From Bufo bufo (Eukaryota; Chordata; Amphibia; Anura; Bufonidae), in contig NC_053392.1 in the NCBI RefSeq assembly GCF_905171765.1, positions 344,798,995-344,862,994 on the forward strand: DNA of 64,000 nucleotides, in the 5' to 3' direction. The notes under the pieces were generated by a model. That model saw only the letters and a program-made list of their open reading frames with translations, was not told the origin of the DNA and ran no database searches. Position numbers and translations under genes: made by a program. This document shows, piece after piece, positions 44,126 through 56,785 of this stretch (position 1 is its first letter; each line of letters begins with the position of its first letter).

Positions 44126-45659
44126 GGTGACATAATAAATTAAAAAAAGTAATTTTGTAGCACTTTGTGATTTAAAATAAAATATAACAATATGAACAGA
44201 CACTACTTTTTATTTTTATGCTTCGTTTAGTATCACAGAACAAAGATGCCTTATTATTTGAATAACCAGATGCGGAAAAAAATATAGCTCTTATGTCTGT
44301 CTGCATTCACTTAAAAAGCTAAACTGTGCCTGGCCTTATCAGAGAAAAACAGCATGGTCTTCAACTGATTAAGCTTAATTTACACATATATTCAGCCAAA
44401 TGAGCCCAAATATTTGACTTGTCCGGTATGCTTGTGTGCATGCACACACAGTAGCATGTTACCTTATGACTCTGGCTTCTATAAGTTGCTAATTACTTTG
44501 AGCAATACTATTACGCCTCACTTAAACGGCACAAAGAAGAATACAGCTCTTTGATAGGAATTCATTAGACGTTCCTTTGGCTCAGCATTTGAAATGGGCA
44601 TGTATATATTTTTTTAATCTCTATGCATACCAATATACATGTACAATTCCCACTTTTCTGCCTACAGCCGTAAACGCCAACTCATCAGGATTAGTATAAC
44701 CTCAGCACAGCTAAAGTTTCAATCCGCTTTTCCTTGTCCTGATACTTTTCTACAATACTGCTTATTTGCTGACTTAAACAGTTCTGGCAAGAGAATAGCT
44801 TATAGTAAGACAAGATGCTACATTTATAAAGCCTTATCTTTACATAATAATGGCTTCCATTATGGCTGATCTTTACTTGATAGATGGCTTTTCCATAGCT
44901 TATACTAATTGAGAAATCAAGAAGATAACGCAGCAAATTTTTTATCTGTCCTGCGCAAATGAAGTCTTTGCTCTAGTAACAAGATACCAGAAATCTAAAT
45001 ACTCCAACAGAAGCCAATAGCTTGGTAATTTTTAAGAAGATTGTGAATCACTTTAGTTGTATTTTTGGCAAACTTATTTCACTTTATCATCTTGGCATTT
45101 CATTACATTTTACGATCACAAAGTCAACTCTCCTGCAACAAAGCGAAACATGGTTCTTTGAAATAAATGTTGTCATTAACGAGCCATGCCAACCCCAGTG
45201 ACAGATTTGCAGCTGTAATGAATAACACTTCCCGCAAAGTTCTCCTATCTGACAGAAAAGCTGTGACATTACTATAGGAAAATACGTAGGATCTCAGAGA
45301 CAGATTGACGCTGGTGAATAACTAAACCCTTAGTTTTGACATGTACACATCAACCGCGTAAAACATACCACACATAGATCACCTGTCATCAACAGGCTTT
45401 GCTTGGACAAGAAGGAATTATGGCTACAATATATATACTGCATAATTGATGTTTAGAGCAAGACTAGTTAAATACTAAGCCGTTTTGCATTTAATATAAA
45501 GTTGCAAATAGTACTCACCCTATTGTAAGTTTTTGGGACCAGCTATACATGAACAGGGAGCAAGTAAAGCATAGTTAGTTGTTTACATGATAATAATGAT
45601 ATATTGATTTCCAAGTCCTGTACTCAAACTTGCTAAAACTGTTGTCACTTAAACTTACA
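44126..45659. other. Unassigned intergenic DNA
   Basis: About 1.5 kb with no repeat, RNA gene or coding region that I recognise. It may be one of the few stretches of older or unique DNA here. Confidence 0.5.
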
Positions 45660-45934
45660 GGGGCATATTTATTAAGACCGGCATTTTAGACAACGGTCTT
45701 AATAAAAGGCCTCTCCATCCAGCGCCAGTTCTAAATGTAAGCCAGCTTCTGAGCTGTCTTTCATTTAGACCATTTTCTACGCCTAAAATAGGCGTAGAAA
45801 ATGCTGAATAAGATGGGACTGCTGACCTGTCACCTTCCCCGCCCATGCCACGCCCACAATTGAGCAGGGAAAAGTCATATCTGCGCCTGAAATATGCCTA
45901 ATTTAGTCATATTTCAGATTAGTAAATGATCCCC
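45660..45934. mobile_element. MITE-like repeat with GGGG..ATTTATTAA ends
   Basis: Left end ggggcatatttattaagac and right end gattagtaaatgatcccc are imperfect inverted repeats. The interior has a palindrome, ttttctacgcctaaaatagg then cgtagaaaa (45772-45801). I recall this as a frequent frog repeat. Noncoding. Confidence 0.6.
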
Positions 45935-46267
45935 ATAGTATCTAATTCTTAAAAGCTTGATCAGTTTGGACCAAATCAAGTTTTTTGACATTTTCCATTT
46001 TGGAATTTTCCAACATTTCTAGCCAGGAGGTTTAGGGATCCTGTATACAGCTTATTTGTGTGCACAAACCCTCCATAGAGAGCAATGTATTGTATTTCTA
46101 TAAATTTTATTCAACTGAGTTGGGACGCCAATCTGACATTGTAAATAGAGAAGCACAGGGAGCATGCTGAGTGTTACAGGTGCTAAGACAACCATACAAC
46201 ACCTTTACGACATTCACAATTTTAAATTGGGTGAAAAAATTGAATTATTCTGACCCTTTAAACATAG
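45935..46267. other. Unassigned DNA
   Basis: Nothing recognised. Confidence 0.4.
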
Positions 46268-47060
46268 TTAATTTAAAGGCATTCCATCACTATCAAAATG
46301 ATGTATAGTCTGCAGGCATGTTATAGACCAGGAGGAGCTGGGCAGATTTATATACCGGTATAGGAAAAGATTCAGTAAAAGTTGTATATAATTCATTTAA
46401 ATTCCTGCTCATTCTGTGCTTTGAAGTCAAGGAGACAGTGATTGACAGCTATCTCTGTATACAGAGTCATAGAGAGAAGTGTCACATACTTACAAGTCCA
46501 TGCTCCGATGGAGAGTCCAATCGTTCTGTTGCTGTAGCAACCGGTCCTGATGACAGTCGAGCTGGTCAGCCTATTAGGAAGCAAGGATGCTGGGCAAATC
46601 GGGCTCGGTGCTGGCGTAACGTACTTCCTGTCAGTGGGAGATTTAAACAGAAAGTTACTGGCAACAAGCACCTATGACTGGTCTTCTTTGACATGCCAGC
46701 ATTTGTACATTTTTGCTTTGCCTCTGACTGCCAATTATATTTCTAATGTTACCTCCTGGTTTTAACCCTGCCTGTTAATTTACTCTGTGTTTGTATTTTG
46801 TCTGTCTCTCTGGTTTGGACTCTTGCCTGTTTTTAACTTTGTTTTGGATTCAGATCCTGTACTGGTTTTGGTTGTCTGGTTCTGACCTCTTTCTGTCTGA
46901 CGGATAGGCTCCTGCACTTAGTCAAGTTGTGGATTGTCACCAAGTTATGGGTCACCGTTTAGGTAAGTAGGTAGGGACAGTGGTGCGGGTGGAGTACAGG
47001 GCTGCACTCTTACCAACCCTACATGACAGGAAGGCTATCAATCAAGTGAGCGTTAAATGT
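46268..47060. repeat. Short interspersed repeat split by a solo LTR
   Basis: From aaaggcattccatcactatc through gacagctatctctgtataca (46268-46479), the sequence matches a dispersed repeat I recall from frogs. It resumes after the LTR as gctatcaatca (47034). Noncoding. Confidence 0.5.
46475..47033 (+). mobile_element. Solo LTR, 549 bp
   Basis: Ends are tgtcacatac at 46480 and catgaca at 47028. The flanks AGAAG (46475-46479) and GGAAG (47029-47033) fit a 5-bp duplication with one change. A TATA-like gatttaaac lies near 46640. The tail (gggacagtggtgcgggtgg) resembles that of the LTR at 9953-10674, suggesting related families. No internal sequence. Confidence 0.65.
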
Positions 47061-47525
47061 TTGACAGAAAGCAAATGCACCCTTCAAAATATTAATCACA
47101 CAAGATACTGTAACAAAAAGGAGATAGGACATAGAAACAATGCGAATGCTGTGATATAGTTCATCAGTCAATGCACTTGACTTAAGCACAAGAAAGCTGT
47201 ATACTGTACCTGCTGTCATTGCTTCTGTATTTGTTGCTTTACAGTGGAAAAAACATCTCTGCTACAGAATGACTTATTCATTCATCAATCTTCTGTAGGG
47301 GTGACAGCTTTGAAGTGGATAAATAAGTATAAGGACTCCTAGAGCGAGCAGAAAGAACACTTAGACATGCAGAGAATGAAAGGACTAAACGTCAAGCGGA
47401 AATAGTAAAGTGTAGGATGGCTGGAAAAATATTAGCAGGATAGCATGAATGTAAAATATGACTAAAAGTATATACAAAAAGTAGAAGAGCAGACAATGCA
47501 GTTAATATATAAATGCTAAAAAAAA
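47061..47525. other. Unassigned AT-rich DNA
   Basis: Nothing recognised. Confidence 0.4.
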
Positions 47526-48099
47526 TAGAGATGAGCAAATTTTTAAAAAATTTGATTCGGCTGGTTTGGCAAATTTTCCCCAAAAATTTGGTTTGATATG
47601 AATTTATTTGTGGCGAATAGCGTTAAAAAACGGCTATTTCCTGGCTGCAGAGAGCCTTTATAGTGGTGTAGAACACTGTGCCTTGCAGTAACACGCATAG
47701 GGAGTCTGCTTTGGTAGTGAAATAATACTGTGAGTAGTGTTGATCGAGCATGCTCGGCCGAACACCAGTTCGGCTCGAGCATCTCGATGCTCAGCACATG
47801 GCGGCATTCGGCCGAATACCGCATGTGCTCGAGCGCAATGCTCGAGTCTCCTCCCCGCACGTTTGTTGGCTGCTATGCAGCCAAAAACGTGTAGGTAAGT
47901 ACTGCCCTTCACTGTAATGCCGTAGCCATGTTGGTTACTGGCATTACAGTGATTGGCTGGCCGTAACGCGTCATCGGGTCCTACAGTATATAGCACCCGA
48001 TGACACTTGTTTGGCTCAGTGTTAGTCAGGGAGATTGGTGCTAAAGAAGGGAAAGATAGTGTAGGGAGTGAATTATTTTTTTTTCAATAGGAAAACTTG

Positions 48100-48645
48100 T
48101 CAGAGACCCAAAAGTCCTTTTAAGGACTATTGTTGTGTGTGGCAGCAGCAATATATATTTTTAGCGCAACCTGCGCTAAATTGCTAAAACTTTACAGATC
48201 CAAAAGTCCTTTTAAAGATTGTGTGTGGCAGCAATATCTATTTTTAGCACATCCTGCGCTAAATAGCATACAAAAGTTAGGAAGCTGCAGACAGCGACAT
48301 TATCTGCGCTACATCTCCTGTGTAATGTGTGTGCATCCCAAACATTTCTGTGACATCCAGAGTACTTTTTCCGTAGACGGTGTCCGCTGCGGACAGTGAC
48401 ATTAGCTGCGCTACATCTCCTGTGTAACGTGTGCAAATCCCAAAAATATCAGTGACATCCAGTGTACTTTTTTCGTAGACGGTGTCCGTTGCGGACAGTG
48501 ACATTACCTGGGGTACATTTCCTGTGTAACGTTTCCACATCCATAATACCTGTGAAATTCCCTGTAATTTTATAATAGCCGCTGCTGACATAAGCAACAT
48601 TATCTGCGGTATATTTCCTGTGTGACGTTTCCACATCCCAACTAC
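48100..48645. repeat. Leader tandem arrays of hAT H5, about 102-bp unit
   Basis: Units share gacggtgtccgctgcggaca, gtgacattagctgcgctaca and tcctgtgtaacgtgt. Marker positions near 48376 and 48478 give a 102-bp period over about four units. Before them, a ccaaaagtccttttaa plus tttttagc.ca.cctgcgctaaat pair repeats near 48105-48265. The array ends about 80 bp before the start codon at 48724. Confidence 0.75.
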
Positions 48646-48723
48646 CTTTTTTTTTGCGCATACACTTACAAATCCTACACTACTGTACATGTGACATACT
48701 TTCAAGCATATATAACATTTAAT

Positions 48724-51700
48724 ATGAAGAAGGCAAGCAGTAAGGAACAGGGGAGTGGCCATGATGCTGATGGTGCATGCAGAGGCAGTGCCCCTGGGCA
48801 TGTTGAATCTGTGCCTGCTGCCAGAGCACAAGAAAAACAATCATCCACGATACCTAGCTTCATGTCCCAGTTTGCAGGGTGGCGCAGGACAACGCTCTGG
48901 AAGTCAGACCAGTGCGACCAGGTGTTCGCTTGGATTGCAGAAGATAATGCTTGCAGTCGGTTAAGCACCACCCTGTCTTCCTCCAAGTCCAGTCTCAGTA
49001 GCCAAGAGTCTGGTCAACACAATCCTCACCCTGATCTTCCTTCCTCCCACCAAGGAGAGTCTTGCCAAACAAGTGATCCCACACTCGGATCTTCCGAGGA
49101 GCAATTTACAGCGCCAATCCTTAATTTGGGCCTCTCGACAAGCCCGGTTGAAGAGGGAAATGAGATCTTGTGCCCTGATTCCCAAACTCTTGAGCATCCA
49201 CAGTCACAAGAAGATGGGTGGGGAACATCAATTAGTGTTTCACGAGGTGGATGATGATGATCAGACACAGTTGCCAATAAGTCAACGGCAATTAGTGTCT
49301 TAAGAGGTTGATGATGAGGATGAGACAGTTGTCATTAACTGAGGTTGTTGTTAGGTCAACAAGTCACGAGGATGAGCAGAGTGAGGAAGTGGAAGAGGAA
49401 GTGGTGGACGATGAAGTCACCCAACCTGGGATGGTGGCAAGCCAAGCAAGGTAGAAGTACAGTGGGGGAGAGATCCGCAGCACCGCAACAGGCTGGAAGA
49501 GGAAGTAGGGTGGCAAAAGGGAGAAGGCGGGCCACACCAAACAGGCCCGCAACTGTTCCCCGGAGCACCCCCTTGAGGCAATCTCCCTTGCCAAGGGGTA
49601 GGTGTTCCGCAGTCTGGTGCTTTTTTTAGGAAAGTGCGGACGATAAAAGAATTGTCATTTGCAACCTGTGCCACACCAAAATGAGCAGGGGCATGAACAC
49701 TAGCAATCTCACCACCACCAGCATGATCCGCCACATTGCATCAAAACACCGTAATAGTTGGGCCGAACGCCTGGGTCGACAATCTGTGTCTGCGGGTCAC
49801 ACCACTGCCTCCTCTTCCCCCGTGTTATGTGCTGGCTAATCCCCTGTCGAAGGCGCATGCCCAGATGCCTCCTGCCCTGCACCTGGACCTTCGCAAGCAC
49901 CATCAGCGACCACATCCACTTCCGTGTCCCAGCGCAGCGTACAAATGTCCATACCCCATGCATTTGAATGCAAGCGCAAATACCGAGCCACCCATCCACA
50001 GGAGATAGCAATAAATGCGCAACTTTCCAAATTACTGGCCCTGGAAATGTTGCCATTTAGGCTTGTGGACACTGAGGCCTTTCCGCAGCCTGATGTCGGC
50101 AGCTATCCCTTGTTACACAGTCCCCAGCTGCCAGTATGTTTCACGATGTGCCGTGCCCGCCTTACACCAGCATGTGTCCCGTAACATCACCCGTGCCCTG
50201 ACCAGCGCAGTTACTAGTCCACTTAACCACTGACACATGGACAAGTGCTTTTAGCCAGGGATGCTACATTTCCCTGATGGCACACTGGGTGAACGTTGTG
50301 GAGGCCGGGAGCGAGTCATACCCTGGGATGGCGGGCCCTACTTTTATCAGGGTTTCCGCCACCACCTATGTTAGTGGCTCCAACCCCCACTTCTCCTCCG
50401 CCTCCTCCTCCACTTCCATCTCAGAACTATCCTCTTGCAGCACCAGTCAGCCATCAGTCGGTAGCTGGAAGCACTGCAGTGGGGAAGTGTCAACAGGCCG
50501 TGCTTAAGCTGATCTGCTTAGGTGACCAACAGCACACAGCCGCAAAGCTGTGGCAGTTGATAAGAGACCAGACTGAGCTGTGGCTCTCGCCACTCAACCT
50601 AGAACCGGGAATGGTTGTGTCTGATAATGGCCGTAACTTGGTGGCGGCTTTGGAGCTCGACAAGCTCACACACCCCATGCCTAGTTACTAGTGAAGGTTC
50701 GCTGCGTGTGTGCCCATTTCCACAAGTCATCAACAGTGCTTACAATTGCTATCTCACCGACTGTTCCACATGTTGGCCAGGCTTTGTGAGCAGCAGAGGG
50801 CAGTAGTGGAATACCAGCTGCAACATGGTCATCGCCTTTCTAGTCAGCTTCCGCTCTTCACGAGCGAGGAGTGGGCATAGATTTCTGACCTCTGTGAGGT
50901 TTTAAGAAACTTTGAGGAATCAACACAGATAGTGAGCGGCGATAATGCCATTATCAGTGTCATCATAACACTTCTGTGTCTACTCAAACGCTCGCTGCTC
51001 ACAATTAACGCCGACGCTTTGCATGTGGAAGAGGTGTAAATGGGGGAAGACATTACACAGGGTGATAGCCAGACCACCCTCAGTTTGTCTTCTCAGCGCA
51101 AATTGGATGATGATGATGATGAGGAGGAGGAGCAGGAGATTGTTGCCTCTGCTACAGAGGGTAGTACCCATGTAAGTTTAATTCCATCTGTTCAGCGTGG
51201 ATGGGCAGATGAGGAGGAAGAGGATGAGGAGATTGAGAGTCATCCTCCCAATGATGACAGCGAAGTCTTGCCTGTTGGGACTCTGGCACACATGGCTGAC
51301 TTTGTTAGGCTGCCTTTCCTGTGACCCACGCGTTTTACGCATTTTGGACAAAACCAATTACTGGTTGTTCACACTTCTCAACCCCCGCTACAAAGAGAAC
51401 TTCTTATCTCTAATTCCTGTGGTGGAGAGGACGATCAAAATGGTACAATACCAGAAGGTCCTTGTGGATAAAATTCCTCCAAAAATTTCCAGCCGACAAT
51501 TTCTGGTGGCAGAGTATGTAGTTCCTTAGGCAACCGAGGAGGGGAGACGAGGGGAACACACAGCAGTTCCTACTGAGGCAGGGCAACACTCTCCAAAGCC
51601 TGGGACAGTTTCATGACACTCCGCCAGCACCCTCATACTGATGCGTGGCCTAGTGTCACAAGGAGGAAAAGATTTTGGTAGACGGTGAAGGAGTACATAG

Positions 51701-51960
51701 CAGACTGTGTCAGCGTCCTCAATGATCCCTCTGTGCCTTAAAACTACTGTGTGTCCAAGCTGGACATGTGGCACGAACTGGCACTCTACGCTTTGAAGGT
51801 GCTGGCCTGCCCTGCCGCGAGCGTTTTTTAGAGTGGGTATTTAGTGCTGCTGGGGGCATAATAACTGATAAGCGCATCTGCCTGTCAACTGAAAATGCTG
51901 ACAGGTTGAATGGATTGCCCATGACTTCTCTACTCCACCAGAAGAAAGTGGCTGAACACA
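48724..51960 (+). pseudogene. BED zinc-finger hAT transposase, family H5, heavily degenerate
   Basis: The first frame (48724-49254) starts MKKASSKEQGSGHDADG and includes WKSDQCDQVFAWIAED. A BED finger follows in another frame near 49640-49755, reading ADDKRIVICNLCHTKM then SMIRHIASKH. Later pieces are YRATHPQEIAINAQLSKL and LEMLPFRLVDTEAF (49960-50090), ICLGDQQHTAAKLW, the second catalytic Asp in GMVVSDNGRNLVAALEL (50500-50690), and an acidic DDDDDEEEEQEI stretch (51100). NYWLFTLLNPRYKENF (51350) leads to a C-terminal AAGGIITDKRICLSTENADR (51840). Numerous stops and frameshifts. Clearly inactive, and older than H3 by eye. Confidence 0.8.
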
Positions 51961-52104
51961 AAGGCACTTTAAATGTGTTTTTTATAATGTACTGAATACA
52001 CTATATTCGCATGCACCCCTTCCACCACAAAAAAAGGGTATATGGTTCAATCTTCCTTTTCTTGTCCTCCTCCTCTTCCATCGTATCAACATGCTTATTA
52101 GTCT

Positions 52105-52565
52105 GCCCTCACTCCTAATGTTGTAGAGGGTCAGCTCACCTGCAGGCCCTCGCATATAATGTTTTAGAGGGCCAGCTCACCTGCAGGCCCCCACATGTAA
52201 CGCTTTAGAGGGCCAGCTCACCAGTAGGCCCTCACCTACAATATTTTAGAGGGTCAGCTAACCTGCAGGCCCTCGCATATAATGTTTTTGAGGGTCAGCT
52301 CACCAGCAGGCCCTCGTCCATAATGTTTTACAGGGTCAGCTCACCAGCAGGCCCTCGCCCATAATTTTTTTGATGCTCAGATCAGCAGCAGACACTCGCC
52401 CCTAATGTTTTAGAGAGTCAGCTCTGCAGCAGACCCTCACCCCTAATGTTTTAGATGGTCAGCTCAGCAGCAGGCCCTCGCCCATAATGTTTTAGAGGGT
52501 CACCAGCAGGTTCTTGCTCCTAATGTTTTTGAGGGTCACCAGCAGGCCATCAATCATAATTTTTG
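52105..52565. repeat. 3-prime minisatellite of hAT H5, about 47-bp unit
   Basis: About ten units of ctaatgttttagagggtcag then ctcacc.gcaggccctcgc. They lie beyond the transposase region and before the right terminal region. Noncoding. Confidence 0.85.
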
Positions 52566-53176
52566 ATGGGTGTATGATGCCCTCCTTTATGTGTAATAAA
52601 AGGTGCATTGGAGTGCTGGTTCCTTGTAATTTTTGGAAGCCCTTTCCCTTAGTGCATAGGGTTTATGAGTGTAGGAGTCCCACTACCTGAACAATTGTAC
52701 CACAATGGGAATGAGGCCCTCCATTATGTAATAAACAGGTTGAATCAGAGTGCCTCTTCCGTGTAATTTTTGGCAGCACTTGCACTTTATATACAAGTAC
52801 ATATACAGGAAAGAATGTTTCCTAACAATTTTTCCTCTAAAATTGATTTTATCTTCGGTTTTGTGCGTACTATTGTCAGTCTGTAAAAGTGGCGTACTAC
52901 TCGAACAACATCATTCCCAGCAGCGACCTGGGAGTCCAAGATGCATCCAGACATCCTCCCTATGCTGTTCCTGAACCATTTCGGTGGTGTTTCCATCAAT
53001 TTCTGACCTTTTCTTATGAACCAGACACCCTTCCCTCTTCAGAGCAGGGGGTGCCTGGTTTAATGCTCGGGTTCTCCCATTGACTTCCATTGTGCTCGGT
53101 AGAGTACCCAAGCATCCTGAGGTGTTCGACCCGAACACCCGAGCACTTTGGTGCTCGATCAACACTAACTGAGTCC

Positions 53177-54290
53177 GTATGTCTCACGGCTGAGGATGGG
53201 GGAAACCCTCAGCCGTGTGCCGATGGAAGATGGTCGCTGCTTGACCAGTACAAACAGGATTAGGGAGCAGGTCACCTCCTACAGCGTCCCTAACCTGACC
53301 CTAACTCCTACCTGCATGGGCCGACCTTGAAGGTAGGAGGACCCATCCGCAGGAACCTCGGATCCCTACTCGCCCTCCGCCGGTCCCTAGGCTAGGAGTC
53401 AGAGTAAGACATCCTGTTCCTTCTGGATCCGGAGGAACAGGAGTCTCACTGGCCAAGCTGCAAGCAAGGGGAAACAAATGCAACCTATGGCAATGGCAGG
53501 TACTTGTCACAAACATAGCAGAGACCTACCACAGACAACCAAGCCTGGAACCCATGTGGATGTACTGCCCACAGACAGCAGGACTCAGCACACAAACACA
53601 CAACACACGGGAACCCAGGACCACAGGTGCAATAAAGAAACATAAAACCAAACACATCTTCCAGACACCAAAGGACATATATTTAGCTTATGACCAGAAG
53701 GTTGGCCCCCACTGGCAGTTGGTAAGTAACCAGGAGGCTGTCTACAGCCAGCATAGCTGAAACACCCTCTCTAGCTACTGCCTACAACTGAGGCTATATA
53801 GGGCCAAGAGGCCACACCCAACAGTCAGACACACCCTGTGATTCACACACACTGAAAGGGAGTTAACCCTTCCAAAACCACAGAAGGGAAAACATAACTT
53901 TAAGGGGAAGTGTCCAAACAACAAACACACAGTGGCTGTTGCCGCAGGCAACGACATGGGTGGCAAGCGTGTCCTGGGAGTCAGCCCAAAGGCAGGGACA
54001 CTGCCACCACATGTACATCATACCACCAAACTTTGCCACGGACAGCCACAGTGCAGGGAAAATGTCAGTGCACACCAAACATAAACTAAGTGCACACAGA
54101 CATACAAAAGTGCTTACAAACGCGCACACAACTCCGAGGGAACCGCACACATAGCTGTAGTCCGCGGCAACCGCACTTGAGGCTAACAACCTTATGCCGC
54201 AAGCTGCGGTTGACACTACAACCCAAAACCGCGGGCAACAGTATGCGGCTCCCAAGGAGTCACGGCCAAAACCGTGGCCGTGACAGTATG
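53177..54290 (-). mobile_element. Solo-LTR-like element, copy 2 (1,104 bp)
   Basis: It runs from 53182 (tctcacggctgaggatgg) to 54285 (tggccgtgaca) with GTATG on both sides (53177-53181 and 54286-54290). Copy 1 of element R has the empty site gtcagtatgacacgcag near 40113-40130. Hairpin ends are kept: cacggctgagg..cctcagccgtg on the left and gtcacggccaaaaccgtggc then cgtgac on the right. It landed only 14 bp from the hAT H5 right end. The first base pair of the terminus is TC rather than TG. Confidence 0.85.
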
Positions 54291-54336
54291 ACATGCAGGT
54301 GACAGGCGTCGCTCTTAGAATCACTGGACACTTCAC
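53863..54336 (-). other. Open frame in LTR copy 2 matching that in copy 1
   Basis: Its inner part reads VVVSTAACGIRLLASSAVAA, LVCTD, MYMWWQCP and ATHVVACGNSH, aligned with the frame at 4567-5016. The first residues (before about 54285) come from flanking DNA, so the start at 54336 is not an element start. Function unknown; coding status doubtful. Confidence 0.25.
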
Positions 54337-54947
54337 TTATTTGGGCAGTCACAGGAACAAAGCTGACCAAATAACTCAAGTATCAACTCAGCCTTACAGG
54401 TAGATGTTAGCGTCAAGAAGAAGAGCACTCCTTTTACACCCTCGTCAGCTGATTCCACTTAGATGTCTACAGAACCTGTTCAATTAAATGCTTATAAAAG
54501 TAGATCCCCATTGACAGAGTGGAGAGGGTGTCAGCAGTAAGTTTGTTTTGACGTCACTGATTATTTTGCCCTTCCTCTGATCGTTCACAACAAAAACCCT
54601 CAAAAAACGGATCCTGTCTGTTGAGCATTTGCATTCCCTGGGTCAGCATTTAGTCAGTAATTCATCAGTATTGCTAATGCCAAAAAAATATGAGTGGATC
54701 TAAAACAGAGATGACACGTGAACCGAATATTTGCAAGTCTTCTGTGTTTTCTACCCACTCCTGCTTTTGGCTACCGAATCATAAGCCAATTCTGATGGGA
54801 CCATAAAGGCCTTACAGCTGCTACACAGACAGGATCCATTGTGCATCTCATTTTTCCTTCCTTCTGACAGATCAGAATAAGTGTCAAATAAATGAAGATG
54901 TCAGCCAGGCCGAAATCCAAAATAGTGGACCAGTCATAAAGTGGGGA

Positions 54948-55255
54948 AAGGTAGGAACAGCATGAGAAGTCCACAGAGTGGATCTATGACATAGTGGTGA
55001 GGTGGAAGCAGCATGAGGAGACCACAGAGTGGCCCAATGACAGGGTCTGGAGGTGGAAGCAGTATGAGGAGGCCACCGAGTGGCACAATGACAGAGTCTG
55101 GAAGTGGCGGCAGTATGAGGAGGCCATAGAGTGGCACAATGACCGAGTCTGGAGGTGGCAGCAGCAGAATCAGGAGGAGGCCACATAGTGGCACAATGAC
55201 CAAGTCTGGAGGTGGCAGCACCATGAGTAGTCCACAGAATGGCACAATGACAGAA
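54948..55255. repeat. 51-bp minisatellite, about six units
   Basis: The unit is gaggtggaagcagtatgagg then agaccacagagtggcacaat and gacagagtctg. Because 51 is a multiple of three, each frame reads as a 17-residue repeat, for example RWKQYEEATEWHNDRVW on the plus strand. That explains open frames on both strands here. I see no evidence of translation. Confidence 0.85.
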
Positions 55256-55374
55256 TGTCGATCGACCAAGATACTTCTGGGGAAACCTGCCTGGCATGAA
55301 CAGGCCTCTAGTAGCTACAGACAATGAGAAGACAAAGCGTTAAGATAGCTTTGAGCCCGGAAGAGTCGCAAAGT

Positions 55375-56785
55375 TCATCAGGATACGTCACTAAAGATTT
55401 TACCACATATAACCGCAGCGCTGACCACTGAAATAATCTTGTTTTTCGACCAACATATTTCAATAAAGATTTTACCACATATTACTACAGCGCTTAACAC
55501 TGACTAAAATTAGTTTTTACACCAAAATACGTCAATAAAGAATTTACCACATATAACTACAGCCCTGAACGCTGAATATAATTTGTTTTTCCATCGAAAT
55601 ACATCACAAAAGATTTTACCGCATATAACTGCAGCGGTGAATGCTGAATAAAATTTGTTTTTCCACCAAAATAAGTCACAAAAGATTTTACCGCATATAA
55701 TGCAGCACGGAGATGGAGAGGGTTTTTTGATTCCCCCGCACTATACGGACATCTCAGAAATGAACCGCTGCTCCTGACAGCAGCTCCTGGGAAGGTCATG
55801 AAGCGTCCCGGTCATCCGGAATCTATTCGCTCTACTGAAGGATTATTTTGAAAGTGTGTAGAAGCCACACGGGGCCCCCACGATGCAGATTTATCATGGA
55901 GACATCATAGAGATTTTACCGCATATAACTACAGCGCTGAACAAAATTTGTTTTTCGACCGCAATACAACAATAAAGATTTTACCACATATAACTGCAGC
56001 GCTGAACGCTGATTTCAATTAGTTTCTCCACCGAAATACATCGCAAAAGATTTTACCGCATATTACTACAGCACTGAACGCTGAATAAGATTTGCTTTTC
56101 CACTGAAATACATTACAAAAGATTTGACCACATATAACTGCAGCGCTGAATACAATTTGTTTTTCCACCGAAATACATCAATAAAGATTTTACCACATAT
56201 AAGTACAGCGCTGAACGCTGAATAGGATTTGTTTTTCCACCAAAATACATCACAAAAGATTTTAACACATAACTGCAGCGCTGAACGCTGAATAAAATTA
56301 GTTTTTCCACCAAAATATGTCAATAAAGAATTTACCGCATATAACTACAGCGCTGAACGCTGAATATAATTAGTTTTTTTCACCGAAATACGTCACAAAA
56401 GATTTTACCACATATAACGGAGCACAGAGATGGAGAGGGTCTTCGGATTACCCCCGCACTATACGGAAGTCTCTAAAATGAACCGCTGCTCCCGACAGCA
56501 GCTCCTGGGAAGGTCTTGGAGCGCCCCCGTCATCCGGCATCTATTCGCTCCACTGAAGGATTATTTTGAAAGTGTGTAGAAGCCACACGGGGCCCCCATG
56601 GAGACATCATGGAGATTTTACCGCATATTACTACAGCGCTGAATGCTGAAGAGGATTTGTTTTTTCACCGAAATATATTACAAAAGATTTTACCACATAT
56701 AACCGCAGCGCTGACCACTGAATAAATTAAATTTTTCGACCAAAATACTTCAATAAAGATTTTACCACATATAACCGATGCGCTG
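55375..56785. repeat. About 72-bp tandem array with a higher-order duplication
   Basis: Units share aaagattttaccacatataac, cagcgctgaacgctgaata, and ttgtttttccaccgaaatac. A foreign block of about 200 bp, with ccccgcactatacgga, gaaccgctgctcc and agtgtgtagaagccacacgg, occurs inside the array near 55705-55915 and again near 56415-56615. So about 710 bp were duplicated as a higher-order unit. Noncoding. Confidence 0.85.

Larger units (their letters stand above)
47727..53173 (+). mobile_element. hAT element, third family (H5), 5,433 bp
   Basis: Terminal inverted repeats: tagtgttgatcgagcatgct at 47735, and ..ggtgctcgatcaacacta ending at 53167. The left flank is ACTGTGAG (47727-47734). The right flank is ACTGAG then TC (53168 on), the same octamer with TG lost. 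Copy 1 of element R shows the undisturbed site tactgtgagtcagtatgac near 40108. The interior holds a leader array, a plus-strand BED/hAT pseudogene and a 3-prime array. Confidence 0.88.

Noticed and set aside
54895..55324. Leu/Pro-rich repeat protein on the minus strand
   Set aside because: It is explained by the 51-bp minisatellite, whose period keeps every frame open.
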